Position numbers and translations under genes: made by a program
Assembly: GCA_026785875.1 (NCBI GenBank)
Contig: JAJAZF010000458.1
Coordinates: forward strand, 1 to 11,293
DNA: 11,293 nucleotides
Source: Chamaesiphon sp.
GTDB lineage: Bacteria > Cyanobacteriota > Cyanobacteriia > Cyanobacteriales > Chamaesiphonaceae
Direction of reading: 5' to 3'
Notes under the pieces: generated by a model
Seen by the model: only the letters and a program-made list of their open reading frames with translations
Told to the model about the DNA's origin: nothing
The model's database searches: none
In this document: positions 1 through 5,727 of the stretch, piece by piece
Layout of the letters: each line of letters opens with the position of its first letter
Numbering within the stretch: the first letter of the stretch is position 1

Positions 1-1
1 C

Positions 2-373
2 GGTGCAACAGATTGGCACGAAGGAGGTAGTTTCAGCAGCATCCTAATATGTGAAACTGCCGATGGTAGCGATATTGATTGGCAATCTGTGACGCTGAAA
101 CTGACAGAATTAGGTATTAAAAATATTTGCTTTCTAGGCGGCTCTGAATTAGCTGCAAGTTTATTTGCTGCTGATTTTATAGACGAGTTATGGTTGACTG
201 TATGCCCATTCATTTATGGTGGTAGTGCCGCCCCTACTCCGGTGTCTGGAGCTGGGTTTACTCCAGATTTAGCTCCCAAATTAACATTATTGAGTGTCGA
301 TCGAGTCGCTCAGGAAGTATTTCTACACTATCAAGTTCAGAAAAAAACCGCTACTCAACAGTCAACTGTCTAA
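2..373 (+). CDS. RibD C-terminal-domain reductase (5' end outside window)
   Basis: This is the last 123 residues of a protein whose start lies left of the window; the frame is open from base 2. It resembles the RibD_C / bacterial dihydrofolate-reductase-like fold, which reduces the ribosylamino-pyrimidine intermediate of riboflavin synthesis with NADPH. The supporting motif is the stretch reading FLGGSELAASLF, then DELWLTVCPFIYGG, which matches the 'GG..L...L...DEL.L...P...GG' end of that family. The GTG at base 89 is internal and should not be taken as the start, because the family similarity continues upstream (EGGSFSSIL). No deaminase domain can be seen in this part, so it may be a stand-alone reductase rather than bifunctional RibD. 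The last codons (Ser-Thr-Val-stop) fall in a GTCAACTGTC sequence that resembles the heptamer array next to petH. Substrate is inferred from the family only. Confidence 0.75.
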   Translation, partial: GATDWHEGGSFSSILICETADGSDIDWQSVTLKLTELGIKNICFLGGSELAASLFAADFIDELWLTVCPFIYGGSAAPTPVSGAGFTPDLAPKLTLLSVDRVAQEVFLHYQVQKKTATQQSTV

Positions 374-375
374 CA

Positions 376-456
376 AAGAACAGGGGTTGAAATCCCTACG
401 CGTCGGACGCTCCGACACGACACCTTTAGGTGAATTGTGATGCTGCTGGAGTGGAA
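376..456. repeat. Intergenic palindromic element (copy 1)
   Basis: This gene-free stretch holds consecutive small inverted repeats: AGGG/CCCT around TTGAAAT (386-397), GTCGGA-CGC-TCCGAC (402-416) and CACCT-TT-AGGTG (421-432). It ends in GGAGTGGAAATCCGC. Its left end, AAGAACAGGGGTT(g)AAATC, recurs inverted at 1674-1692. The order 'gattgaaatc, strong hairpin, ggagtgg' recurs at 10911-10984. A dispersed cyanobacterial intergenic repeat is the best explanation; it could also serve as a 3' structure for the flanking genes. Confidence 0.55.
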
Positions 457-480
457 ATCCGCAGTACAACAACCCAGCTA

Positions 481-536
481 TCAATTATCAATTATCAATT
501 ATCAATTATCAATTATCAATTATCAATTATCAATTT
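481..536. repeat. Heptamer tandem array, TCAATTA x7 plus a variant unit
   Basis: Seven perfect copies of TCAATTA run from 481 to 529 and are followed by TCAATTT (530-536). Short 7-bp tandem repeats are well known in cyanobacterial intergenic DNA. Here the array runs into the minus-strand gene to its right: the stop codon at 523-525 and the final Ile-Asp-Asn codons lie inside the array. Confidence 0.95.
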
Positions 537-1131
537 TCCCCAAATACCGCTGAAGATAAGGCGAAAATACCTCGTAAATCAGCGTCAACGGCTCACCACG
601 ATGCCAGAATAAATAGTGACGACCCCAAAATGGGCCTGTTTCCCCAAAGGCTTGAGCTAGTGCTGGCGACTCACCATAATAAATCCCCTGCACATCTCGA
701 TACAGTTCGGTGCGTAATTTTGCTAAACTCGCCCAAATTGGCAAAGACTTATTTTCTAGATACTCATCTACATTTCGAGCTTCCCACCACGAAGTGGCAT
801 AGGCTAACCTTTGCCCTGAAGCAGTTCTCAGCCAGACTTGACGGCGAACTCTCGGTCCTGGGACTACCTGTAAAGAATTCGGCGCACCATCATTATCCAT
901 GCCGATCGCGGACATATCAATTACGTCTACCTCTGTTGGTTCCCCTGTCAGCAATTGCAGGTGTCGCGTCGGCGAACCATCACCGAGCAATAACATTTGC
1001 CACGCAGGTGGTAATTGCTGATGCGTTAAGCCAGTTTTGACTACTTCAGATCCCCCTTGCCAGATCGGCGTGAGTGCATTCCAGCTAGTCGTAATCAAAG
1101 TTTTATCGCCGTAGTCAGTCGCGATCGTCAC
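523..1131 (-). CDS. Chorismate pyruvate-lyase-like protein
   Basis: A 202-residue protein resembling the cyanobacterial chorismate lyase / DUF98-type family. That family removes pyruvate from chorismate to give 4-hydroxybenzoate, the head-group precursor of plastoquinone. Visible family features are LLLGDGSPTRHLQLLTGEP (about 47-65), the paired arginines before QVWLRTASG (96-106), YATSWW (111-116), and a conserved C-terminal half containing YYGESPALAQAFGE and GPFWGRHYLFWH. The length is typical. The start is GTG at 1131; there is no other in-frame Met before residue 46 and no clear Shine-Dalgarno. It lies 63 bp downstream of the NIL-ferredoxin gene on the same strand, so co-transcription is possible, although a palindrome sits between them. 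The last residues (I-D-N-stop) are encoded by the heptamer array, so the native C-terminus has probably been altered. The enzyme role is inferred from similarity. Confidence 0.75.
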   Translation of the reverse strand: MTIATDYGDKTLITTSWNALTPIWQGGSEVVKTGLTHQQLPPAWQMLLLGDGSPTRHLQLLTGEPTEVDVIDMSAIGMDNDGAPNSLQVVPGPRVRRQVWLRTASGQRLAYATSWWEARNVDEYLENKSLPIWASLAKLRTELYRDVQGIYYGESPALAQAFGETGPFWGRHYLFWHRGEPLTLIYEVFSPYLQRYLGKIDN

Positions 1132-1172
1132 GATAGTTAATAAATCTTAATATCCTTTCCTATCATCATAAA

Positions 1173-1190
1173 TGATTTGCTAGCAAATCA
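1173..1190. other. 18-bp perfect palindrome between two minus-strand genes
   Basis: TGATTTGCTAGCAAATCA is fully self-complementary. It lies just after the ferredoxin stop codon in the minus sense and 42 bp before the chorismate lyase-like start. As RNA it would form a 7-bp stem with a CTAG loop, followed by UUUAUG. It could be a weak terminator or attenuator, or a dimeric protein site. The sequence does not decide. Confidence 0.5.
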
Positions 1191-1194
1191 GCGA

Positions 1195-1599
1195 CTATAG
1201 ATTAGTAGAAATCGCGCCGACGGGACAAGTCGGGATACACTGCTCGCAGACGATACAACGCGATCGCGTAAAATTGAGCTTGAAGGTATCTGGTGCTAAA
1301 TTGAGGGCTTCAGTCGGACATACGCCAGTACACAATCCACAATCCACACAGACATCCTCATCAACAAAGATTTCCTTATTAGCTGTGGAAACTTGGATAC
1401 CTTGAGAGCGCATCCAATCGATCGAAGCATCGAGTTCGTCAATGTCTCCAGCTAGTTCTACTACTAGCTTACCGATTTGGTTTGGTGCTACCTGGGCGCG
1501 AATGATATTTGCAGCGATATTAAAATCTTTAGCCAGCCGATAAGCAACTGGCATCTGAATCGCTCGTTTAGGGAAGGTAAGAGTAACCCGTTTTTTCAC
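1195..1599 (-). CDS. NIL-domain 2x[4Fe-4S] ferredoxin
   Basis: A 134-residue two-domain protein. Residues about 3-75 match the NIL domain, the small ligand-binding domain also found at the C-terminus of MetN methionine transporters. Residues 84-125 form a bacterial-type dicluster ferredoxin with two perfect CxxCxxCxxxCP motifs: Cys84, 87, 90, 94 and Cys115, 118, 121, 125. All eight ligands are present, so two [4Fe-4S] clusters are expected. In archaea, NIL/ferredoxin proteins take part in homocysteine formation together with COG1900 proteins. Whether the cyanobacterial protein does so is not shown here, and no COG1900 gene is in the window. The start is GTG at 1599, giving MKKRVTLTFP, and no Shine-Dalgarno is visible. 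The upstream 214 bp contain a heptamer array and hairpins. The family call is firm and the role uncertain. Confidence 0.9.
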   Translation of the reverse strand: MKKRVTLTFPKRAIQMPVAYRLAKDFNIAANIIRAQVAPNQIGKLVVELAGDIDELDASIDWMRSQGIQVSTANKEIFVDEDVCVDCGLCTGVCPTEALNLAPDTFKLNFTRSRCIVCEQCIPTCPVGAISTNL

Positions 1600-1625
1600 A
1601 GTGGGAAGGCAAGGGCGATTAAATT

Positions 1626-1660
1626 AATTGAGAATTGAGAATTGAGAATTGATAATTGGG
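1626..1660. repeat. Heptamer tandem array, AATTGAG x3 plus variants
   Basis: Five consecutive 7-bp units: AATTGAG (1626), AATTGAG (1633), AATTGAG (1640), AATTGAT (1647), AATTGGG (1654). On the minus strand they read CTCAATT/ATCAATT, so this is the inverted and diverged counterpart of the TCAATTA arrays at 481 and 11016. It lies 27 bp upstream of the ferredoxin start. Confidence 0.9.
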
Positions 1661-1662
1661 TT

Positions 1663-1692
1663 ATGATGCTGGAGATTTTAACCCCTGTTCTT
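1663..1692. repeat. Inverted short copy of the intergenic palindromic element
   Basis: Read on the minus strand, 1692-1671 begins AAGAACAGGGGTTAAAATC and matches 376-394 at all but one base. TGATGCTGGAG follows in plus sense at 1664-1674, resembling TGATGCTGCTGGAG at 438-451. The AATTGAG array lies directly beside it, on the side expected for an inverted copy of the arrangement at 376-536. Confidence 0.6.
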
Positions 1693-1738
1693 GATTAACT
1701 ATATTTTAAAGGGTAACTGAACCCACTATCCACCATAA

Positions 1739-1795
1739 CGCTCCTAAATCGGATCTTTGGGAGCGGACATTGGTGTGTTAGGCTTGCGCCTAACA
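1739..1795. other. Two adjacent hairpins downstream of moaC
   Basis: CGCTCCTAAA (1739-1748) pairs with TTTGGGAGCG (1756-1765) with one wobble pair. TGTTAGGC (1776-1783) pairs perfectly with GCCTAACA (1788-1795) around TTGC. Both lie just past the moaC stop in the minus sense. Neither has a U-tract, so they may be processing or 3'-stabilising structures, or repeat-family hairpins, rather than classical terminators. Apart from these, the heptamer array and the inverted element, the 1600-1813 gap contains no supported gene. Confidence 0.5.
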
Positions 1796-1813
1796 TAACC
1801 CTGCCTCTATCAA

Positions 1814-2329
1814 CTATTTGCTATCCCCTTGAAAATCCGATTTACCACCAGTTTTACTAATCAACCGGATATTTTCGATTTGCATCGACTTTTCTAATGC
1901 CTTAGCCATATCGTACAGCGTCAGAGCCGCGATCGATACCGCTGTCAGAGCTTCCATTTCCACACCAGTTTCAGCTTTAATCGTCACTGTCGATCGAATT
2001 TGGAAACCTGGTAACTCTCGATCGGGTGTCACGGATACTAGTACTTGACTCAGGGGGAGTGGATGACAGAGTGGAATCAGATTAGCTGTTTGTTTCGCTG
2101 CCATGATGCCTGCAATTCTCGAAATACCTATGACATCGCCTTTGGGTGCATTACCCGCCAGAATCGCTTCTAGGGTGCTTAGAGACATGCGGACTTGTCC
2201 TCCAGCGACTGCGGTACGTTTTGTCACCGTCTTATCGGCGACATCTACCATCATTGCTTCGCCGCGATCGTTCAAATGTGTAAGTTGGGAATCCGATGGA
2301 GATCCAATAGCTTCAGAAAAGTTTTGCAT
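1814..2329 (-). CDS. moaC: Cyclic pyranopterin monophosphate synthase MoaC
   Basis: 171 residues. MoaC acts with MoaA early in molybdenum-cofactor synthesis, converting the GTP-derived cyclic intermediate to cyclic pyranopterin monophosphate in the cytoplasm. Diagnostic stretches are LTHLNDRGEAMMVDVADK (16-33), LIPLCHPLPL (84-93), ETGVEMEALTAVS (120-132), LYDMAKALEK and KTGGKS near the end. Residues matching the catalytic set defined in E. coli (Lys51, His77, Glu112, Glu114, Asp128, Lys131) are all present with a constant offset of 12: Lys63, His89, Glu124, Glu126, Asp140, Lys143. ATG at 2329 is the first in-frame start and gives a short N-terminal extension before the conserved core; no clear Shine-Dalgarno precedes it. 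No other moa gene is adjacent. The start codon overlaps, on the other strand, the probable -35 box of the tRNA promoter. Confidence 0.95.
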   Translation of the reverse strand: MQNFSEAIGSPSDSQLTHLNDRGEAMMVDVADKTVTKRTAVAGGQVRMSLSTLEAILAGNAPKGDVIGISRIAGIMAAKQTANLIPLCHPLPLSQVLVSVTPDRELPGFQIRSTVTIKAETGVEMEALTAVSIAALTLYDMAKALEKSMQIENIRLISKTGGKSDFQGDSK

Positions 2330-2352
2330 ATTTTGATAAAGGTGTGTTATAG
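2324..2352 (+). promoter_or_regulatory. Probable sigma-70-type promoter of tRNA-Arg
   Basis: TTGCAT (2324-2329) and TTATAG (2347-2352) are separated by exactly 17 bp. Transcription would start near 2359, about 8 bp before the mature tRNA. The -35 box shares its CAT with the moaC start codon on the opposite strand. Confidence 0.45.
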
Positions 2353-2366
2353 TTGAGAACGGACAA

Positions 2367-2439
2367 GGGCAAGTAGCTCAGTGGATAGAGCTTCTGACTA
2401 CGGATCAGAAGGTCGGGGGTTCGAATCCCTCCTTGCTCA
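2367..2439 (+). tRNA. tRNA-Arg (anticodon ACG)
   Basis: A complete 73-nt cloverleaf. The acceptor stem GGGCAAG/CTTGCTC has one G-U pair. The D arm is GCTC...GAGC, and the anticodon stem TCTGA/TCAGA carries loop CTACGGA with ACG at 2400-2402. The T arm GGGGG-TTCGAAT-CCCTC has one G-U pair, and the discriminator is A. No CCA is encoded, so it must be added after transcription. Bacterial tRNA-Arg(ACG) is normally edited to ICG and reads CGU, CGC and CGA. The gene is single, with a probable promoter before it and a terminator about 37 bp after it. Confidence 0.97.
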
Positions 2440-2475
2440 CTAATTTCGATCGCAGTCATGGGAATCGATCGACCT

Positions 2476-2520
2476 AAATATCTCTCAAGAGTTTCCTCTT
2501 GGGAGATATTTATTTATTAG
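2476..2520. terminator. Strong (probably bidirectional) intrinsic terminator
   Basis: A 16-bp stem (2476-2491 with 2496-2511, one wobble pair) closes on the loop TTTC. On the plus strand the 3' arm runs into TTTATTTATT, which would end the tRNA transcript. On the minus strand it lies 17 bp after the LOG-family stop codon and is followed by UAUUUA-like sequence, so it probably serves both convergent genes. Confidence 0.85.
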
Positions 2521-2527
2521 CCTCGAT

Positions 2528-3577
2528 TTATTTTGACTCAGGATGGGTATTGGGACAAGGATCGCCACCCATTTGATTGATTTTGCCAATCATCTGATAC
2601 AGTCTACCAAAATCGCGCCTGTCAAATTTGAATGCAAGCCGAGGTAAATGCGAGATCGAATCTTCCAATTCATCAGCTAGAGCCGTAGTTTGGACGATTC
2701 TACCGCTAGAAACTAAACCACCAAACTCTCGATTGAGCAATTCTAGATCTCGATCGCTAATCGCCATCTTCAGTCGCATCACAAATTGTTCGCCAACATA
2801 ACGGCTGGAGTGATACACCTGATAAAAAGTCCGAATCGTTTCAACCGCCACCTGAATATCATCGGTAATCGTATACAGACTTAGATCCTCTACACCAATC
2901 AATCCCGTCGCAGCTAGATTCTTGCGTAGATAACTATCCCAGTCTCGCCAATATGTACCACCACGCCTGTCGATCAGTACCATCGGTACGGGGCCATATC
3001 GACCAGTTTGGCACAGTGTCAGCGTCTCCAGTGCCTCATCCTGCGTGCCAAATCCACCTGGAAAGAGGGCAATCGCATCACTTTCTCTCAGGAAAAATAA
3101 CTTCCGTGTGAAAAAATATTTGAACGGGATTGATTTTGGATCTCCAGCGATATATTTATTCGCGCCCTGCTCGTATGGAAGCTGAATATTCAAGCCAAAC
3201 GAATTTTCAGCTCCCGCACCTGCATTCGCGGCTGCCATAATCCCGCCACCAGCACCAGTAATCGTCATGAAGCCCTGCTGAGTAATCGCTTGTGCGAAGT
3301 CATAGGCAAGTTGATACTCTGGAGCCGTATCATTGGTTCTGGCAGAGCCAAATACCGCCACCTTCCGAACGTGTCGATAGGGATGAAATACCTGAAACGC
3401 GCGCTCCATATCACCGATAGATGCACTGAGGATCTTCCAGTCCAATCTGTCGATCTCTGTCTCAGATAGCCGTAAAATCGTCTCTAAAGCACGTTGAATC
3501 CATTTACCGTGGGTCATGCTCGGCAAGCGATCGATCGTGGCTAATAGGTCATTTTTTAGGTCAGCTAGATCGTCCAT
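2528..3577 (-). CDS. LOG-family (TIGR00730-like) nucleotide phosphoribohydrolase-like protein
   Basis: 349 residues, longer than classic LOG proteins (about 190-230) because of extensions at both ends. The Rossmann-like core begins at VAVFGSAR (73-80), followed by TGAGGGIMAAANAGA (107-121), the TRKLFF segment (157-162) and the signature PGGFGTQDE (173-181). This signature is the PGGxGTxxE motif of enzymes that cleave nucleoside 5'-monophosphates, including cytokinin-activating LOG; such proteins were once misannotated as lysine decarboxylases. The active-site Arg158 and Glu181 are present. About 70 residues precede the core and about 100 follow it. Substrate cannot be assigned, and activity on ordinary nucleotides is as likely as a cytokinin-type role. 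It starts at ATG 3577 without an obvious Shine-Dalgarno and stands alone between two terminators. Confidence 0.85.
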   Translation of the reverse strand: MDDLADLKNDLLATIDRLPSMTHGKWIQRALETILRLSETEIDRLDWKILSASIGDMERAFQVFHPYRHVRKVAVFGSARTNDTAPEYQLAYDFAQAITQQGFMTITGAGGGIMAAANAGAGAENSFGLNIQLPYEQGANKYIAGDPKSIPFKYFFTRKLFFLRESDAIALFPGGFGTQDEALETLTLCQTGRYGPVPMVLIDRRGGTYWRDWDSYLRKNLAATGLIGVEDLSLYTITDDIQVAVETIRTFYQVYHSSRYVGEQFVMRLKMAISDRDLELLNREFGGLVSSGRIVQTTALADELEDSISHLPRLAFKFDRRDFGRLYQMIGKINQMGGDPCPNTHPESK

Positions 3578-3593
3578 GGGTTTAATTCAAAAT

Positions 3594-3622
3594 TATTTAG
3601 CCTGCTCTCGATCGATCGCTAA
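3594..3622 (-). promoter_or_regulatory. Candidate promoter of the LOG-family gene
   Basis: On the minus strand TTAGCG and TAAATA are separated by 17 bp. The start would fall near 3587, leaving a leader of about 10 nt before the ATG. The boxes are imperfect. The position, between the upstream terminator and the gene, is the main support. Confidence 0.3.
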
Positions 3623-3634
3623 CCTCTACACATG

Positions 3635-3666
3635 AAAAGCGTCTCTAGCTATCGGCTAGAGACGCT
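3635..3666 (-). terminator. Hairpin terminator downstream of trxA
   Basis: AGCGTCTCTAGC and GCTAGAGACGCT form a perfect 12-bp stem around TATCG (3638-3649 / 3655-3666). In the minus sense it is followed by a short T-run (TTTT including the last stem base) and then CATG. It would stop transcription from trxA, or from any small RNA in the 3667-3886 gap, before the LOG gene. Confidence 0.65.
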
Positions 3667-3886
3667 CACCACCCATACCAGCATCTCAAGCTGAGTGTAC
3701 TATTCTGGCGATTGGGACTGTACCGCTTTAGTGGGCGGACAATTGCTAAAAATATTCAGGGGTAAACTGACACTCATGTTCGCCCCTGTGGTCTAAGTTA
3801 ACTGACTGGAGGTGTCATGGTCTAGACTTTTCTAACGAGTCGTAATATTGTGATATTGTGCGCCAATTGACGCTCTCGATCGGAAT
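3667..3886. other. Gene-poor interval between trxA and its terminator
   Basis: 220 bp follow the trxA stop in the minus sense. I see no gene of recognised family. A 25-codon minus-strand ORF (3700-3777, MSVSLPLNIF... ending SPE) has a GGGG-type ribosome site 5 nt before its ATG. That site is inside a 6-bp stem: CAGGGG at 3788-3783 on the minus strand pairs with CCCCTG at 3762-3757. This may be a coincidental ORF, a small peptide gene, or part of a non-coding RNA. Confidence 0.3.
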
Positions 3887-4210
3887 TTAGAGATATTTTT
3901 CTACGGTATTAGAAAGAGTTGCTTTAGGCACTGCTCCAACTACCGTATCGACTTTTTGACCACCTTTAAAAATCATCAGTGTGGGAATACTCCGAATCCC
4001 ATATTGACTGGCAACATTGGGATTGTTGTCAGTATTGAGCTTGAATACTTTGATCTTGCCTTCATACTGAGCGGCGATTTCGTCAACTACGGGGCCGACC
4101 ATTCTACAAGGCCCGCACCAAGGTGCCCAAAAATCTACTAGTACTGGAATTTCACTATCTAGAACATCTTCTTTAAAAGAACCGTCCGTAACTTCTACTG
4201 CTGACGACAT
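3887..4210 (-). CDS. trxA: Thioredoxin (m-type TrxA)
   Basis: 107 residues, the usual length of a single-domain thioredoxin. It carries the canonical active site WCGPC (Trp31, Cys32, Cys35), preceded by VLVDFWAP, and the cis-proline loop SIPTLMIF (Pro76). TrxA reduces protein disulfides using electrons from ferredoxin-thioredoxin reductase or NADPH-thioredoxin reductase. The close match to m-type sequences (AEVTDGSF-like start, IRSIPTLMIFKGG) suggests the main housekeeping thioredoxin, which in oxygenic phototrophs acts on Calvin-cycle enzymes. ATG 4210 is preceded by AAGGATTGGAGTC, giving two possible Shine-Dalgarno matches (GGAG 3 nt away, AAGGA about 8 nt away). It ends with its own hairpin terminator and is separated from petH by a long hairpin and a heptamer array. 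Confidence 0.97.
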   Translation of the reverse strand: MSSAVEVTDGSFKEDVLDSEIPVLVDFWAPWCGPCRMVGPVVDEIAAQYEGKIKVFKLNTDNNPNVASQYGIRSIPTLMIFKGGQKVDTVVGAVPKATLSNTVEKYL

Positions 4211-4225
4211 GACTCCAATCCTTTT

Positions 4226-4253
4226 TACATAGGTTTGCTCGGTTTGTATGCAA
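4226..4253 (-). promoter_or_regulatory. Candidate trxA promoter
   Basis: On the minus strand TTGCAT (4253-4248) and TATGTA (4231-4226) are separated by 16 bp. This would give a very short leader that still contains the AAGGA/GGAG ribosome site. It is a reasonable but not exact consensus match. Confidence 0.35.
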
Positions 4254-4300
4254 TTTTACCATATGTAAACAGTGGCTAGTGTCTAGTAGGTGCAGTTATT

Positions 4301-4340
4301 GACAAAGGTTTAGATATCAATTTATATCTAAACCTTTGTC
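4301..4340. other. Long perfect hairpin downstream of petH
   Basis: A perfect 17-bp stem (4301-4317 with 4324-4340; arms begin GACAAAGGTTTAG and end CTAAACCTTTGTC) closes on CAATTT. No T-run follows on either strand. It lies about 90 bp past the petH stop in the minus sense and about 90 bp upstream of the trxA start. It is likely a petH 3' structure or U-tract-less terminator. Cloned repeat DNA is the alternative. Confidence 0.75.
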
Positions 4341-4393
4341 GTGCAGATCTCTTGTCGATTTGGAAGTAGGAGTGAAACTACTCAGCCACTATC

Positions 4394-4425
4394 TGTCAAC
4401 TGTCAACTGTCAACTGTCAACTGTC
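4394..4425. repeat. Heptamer tandem array, TGTCAAC x4.6
   Basis: Four perfect TGTCAAC units (4394-4421) are followed by TGTC. The array ends 6 bp from the petH stop codon at 4432-4434. It is a different heptamer from the TCAATTA arrays but has the same period and the same position relative to its gene. Confidence 0.95.
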
Positions 4426-4431
4426 TCAGAG

Positions 4432-5676
4432 CTAGTAAGTTTCGACGTGCCAACGACCAGCACGTTTGAGTTGGCTGCGGTATTCAGACCACTTGACATC
4501 AGACTTAATTGCTGCATTGGTCAGCGCAGCGTCGATGCCTGTTTCCATGCCTTTGAGTCCACAGATGTAGACATGGGTTTTTTCTTGCTGAATTAGCGAC
4601 CATAGTTCATCAGCGTTTTCGGCGATCCGATCTTGGATGTACATTTTGCCACCCTCAGCATTTTTCTGTTCGCGACTGACAGCATAGGTGAGCTTGAAGT
4701 TATCGGGATATTTTTCCTGAATTTCTTCGAGTTCGTCTTTGTAGAGAATGTTGGGAGTTGTCGCTACGCCAAATACTAGCCAAGCTAGACCTTTGAAGCT
4801 GTAGTCGGGGTTAGCATGACGTTCGTTGTCTTTGAACATCCGCCATAGGTAAGCACGGAAAGGCGCAATCCCAGTTCCTGTTGCCATCATGATTACATTG
4901 GCTTCAGGGTCGTCAGGTAACAGCATTTCTTTTCCGGTGGGGCCAGTGATTTGGATCTCATCACCAGGTTTAAGACCACAGATGAATGTCGAGCACACAC
5001 CTTCAACTTCTGTGCCAGTTTTCTCGTCTTTGTACTCTAGTTTGCGGACGCAGAGGGAGACAGTTTTGTCATCGACATCATCGCCGTGACGGGTACTAGC
5101 GATCGAATAAAGGCGAATTTTGTTATTCTTACCTTTAGCGTCTTTGCCTGGTGGGATAATCCCGATACTTTGTCCTTCAAAGTACCGCAGATCTCCAGCA
5201 GAGATGTCAAATTTGACGTGTTGAACCATGCCAATTCCGCCATCAGCCAAGAGTCCGTCATTGGAGACACATTTACCAACAAAGGGAGCATTGGGACGAT
5301 AGATGTTGACAGGGACATCTGCATGTTTTTTGGCTGCGGGTGCGGCGGCGACTTCCGTTGGAGCAGATTCGCTAGTTTCGACACCTTGTTCGGTGCTTTG
5401 AATAGACATTGGTTCGGTACTCTCCACTGAAGTTGATTCAGACTTAGCTTCAAAGGGACGAATGCTGAGAATCTTGCCGCCTAAACTGGCAATGCGGCGC
5501 ATTTCTTGATTCATCCGTTGATAAGGTACGGTGATAAATGAGCTACCACTCCGACGAATCTTGCTATTGGCTGCATCGGTCGATTGAGGATTTCGCAATC
5601 CGATCACTTCATAAATATATAGACGACTATTAGCTGCTGAATTACCAGCACTACCGCTCAGACTTGGATTGTACAT
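4432..5676 (-). CDS. petH: Ferredoxin-NADP+ reductase with CpcD-like phycobilisome-binding domain
   Basis: 414 residues, the cyanobacterial long form. Residues about 17-75 match the CpcD linker domain (SRLYIYEVIGL, SSFITVPYQRMNQEMRRI, GGKILSIRPF) that attaches the enzyme to phycobilisomes. A Ser/Thr/Glu- and Ala-rich linker (about 77-118) follows. The reductase core has the FAD-binding RLYSIAST (188-195), the NADP-binding ATGTGIAPFRAYLWRMF (265-281) and the C-terminal aromatic residue (WHVETY) expected for stacking on the flavin. It passes electrons from photosystem I-reduced ferredoxin to NADP+ at the thylakoid surface. ATG 5676 is preceded by GGAG 13 nt upstream. Met90 (codon at 5409-5407), at the domain junction and preceded by GGAGAG, could start a short phycobilisome-free isoform as known in other cyanobacteria; that is inference. 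The gene stops 6 bp from a heptamer array. Confidence 0.97.
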   Translation of the reverse strand: MYNPSLSGSAGNSAANSRLYIYEVIGLRNPQSTDAANSKIRRSGSSFITVPYQRMNQEMRRIASLGGKILSIRPFEAKSESTSVESTEPMSIQSTEQGVETSESAPTEVAAAPAAKKHADVPVNIYRPNAPFVGKCVSNDGLLADGGIGMVQHVKFDISAGDLRYFEGQSIGIIPPGKDAKGKNNKIRLYSIASTRHGDDVDDKTVSLCVRKLEYKDEKTGTEVEGVCSTFICGLKPGDEIQITGPTGKEMLLPDDPEANVIMMATGTGIAPFRAYLWRMFKDNERHANPDYSFKGLAWLVFGVATTPNILYKDELEEIQEKYPDNFKLTYAVSREQKNAEGGKMYIQDRIAENADELWSLIQQEKTHVYICGLKGMETGIDAALTNAAIKSDVKWSEYRSQLKRAGRWHVETY

Positions 5677-5714
5677 AGTTATTTTGTATCTCCGAACCCC
5701 AAATAATAAATCAT

Positions 5715-5720
5715 ATTATA
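5715..5720 (-). promoter_or_regulatory. petH -10 box
   Basis: A perfect TATAAT on the minus strand lies 38 bp upstream of the petH ATG, predicting a leader of about 30 nt that includes the GGAG site. No good -35 hexamer exists at 16-18 bp. Instead, a 22-bp imperfect palindrome, AGATCG-N10-CGATCT, lies at 5737-5758, near position -40. It could be an activator site, but CGATCG is common throughout this genome. Confidence 0.45.
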
Positions 5721-5727
5721 ACTTTAG

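Noticed and set aside
481..536. CRISPR array
   Set aside because: The repeats are 7 bp with no spacers; this is a simple tandem array.
630..1040. 136-codon plus-strand ORF opposite the chorismate lyase-like gene
   Set aside because: The minus strand encodes a clearly recognisable family over the same bases; the plus frame has no motif and is a shadow.
3638..3886. The small RNA Yfr1, which in some cyanobacteria lies near trxA
   Set aside because: The conserved unpaired motif ACTCCTCACAC of Yfr1 is absent on both strands.
5037..5453. 138-codon minus-strand ORF within petH in another frame
   Set aside because: It overlaps the conserved petH reading frame and shows no recognisable motif.
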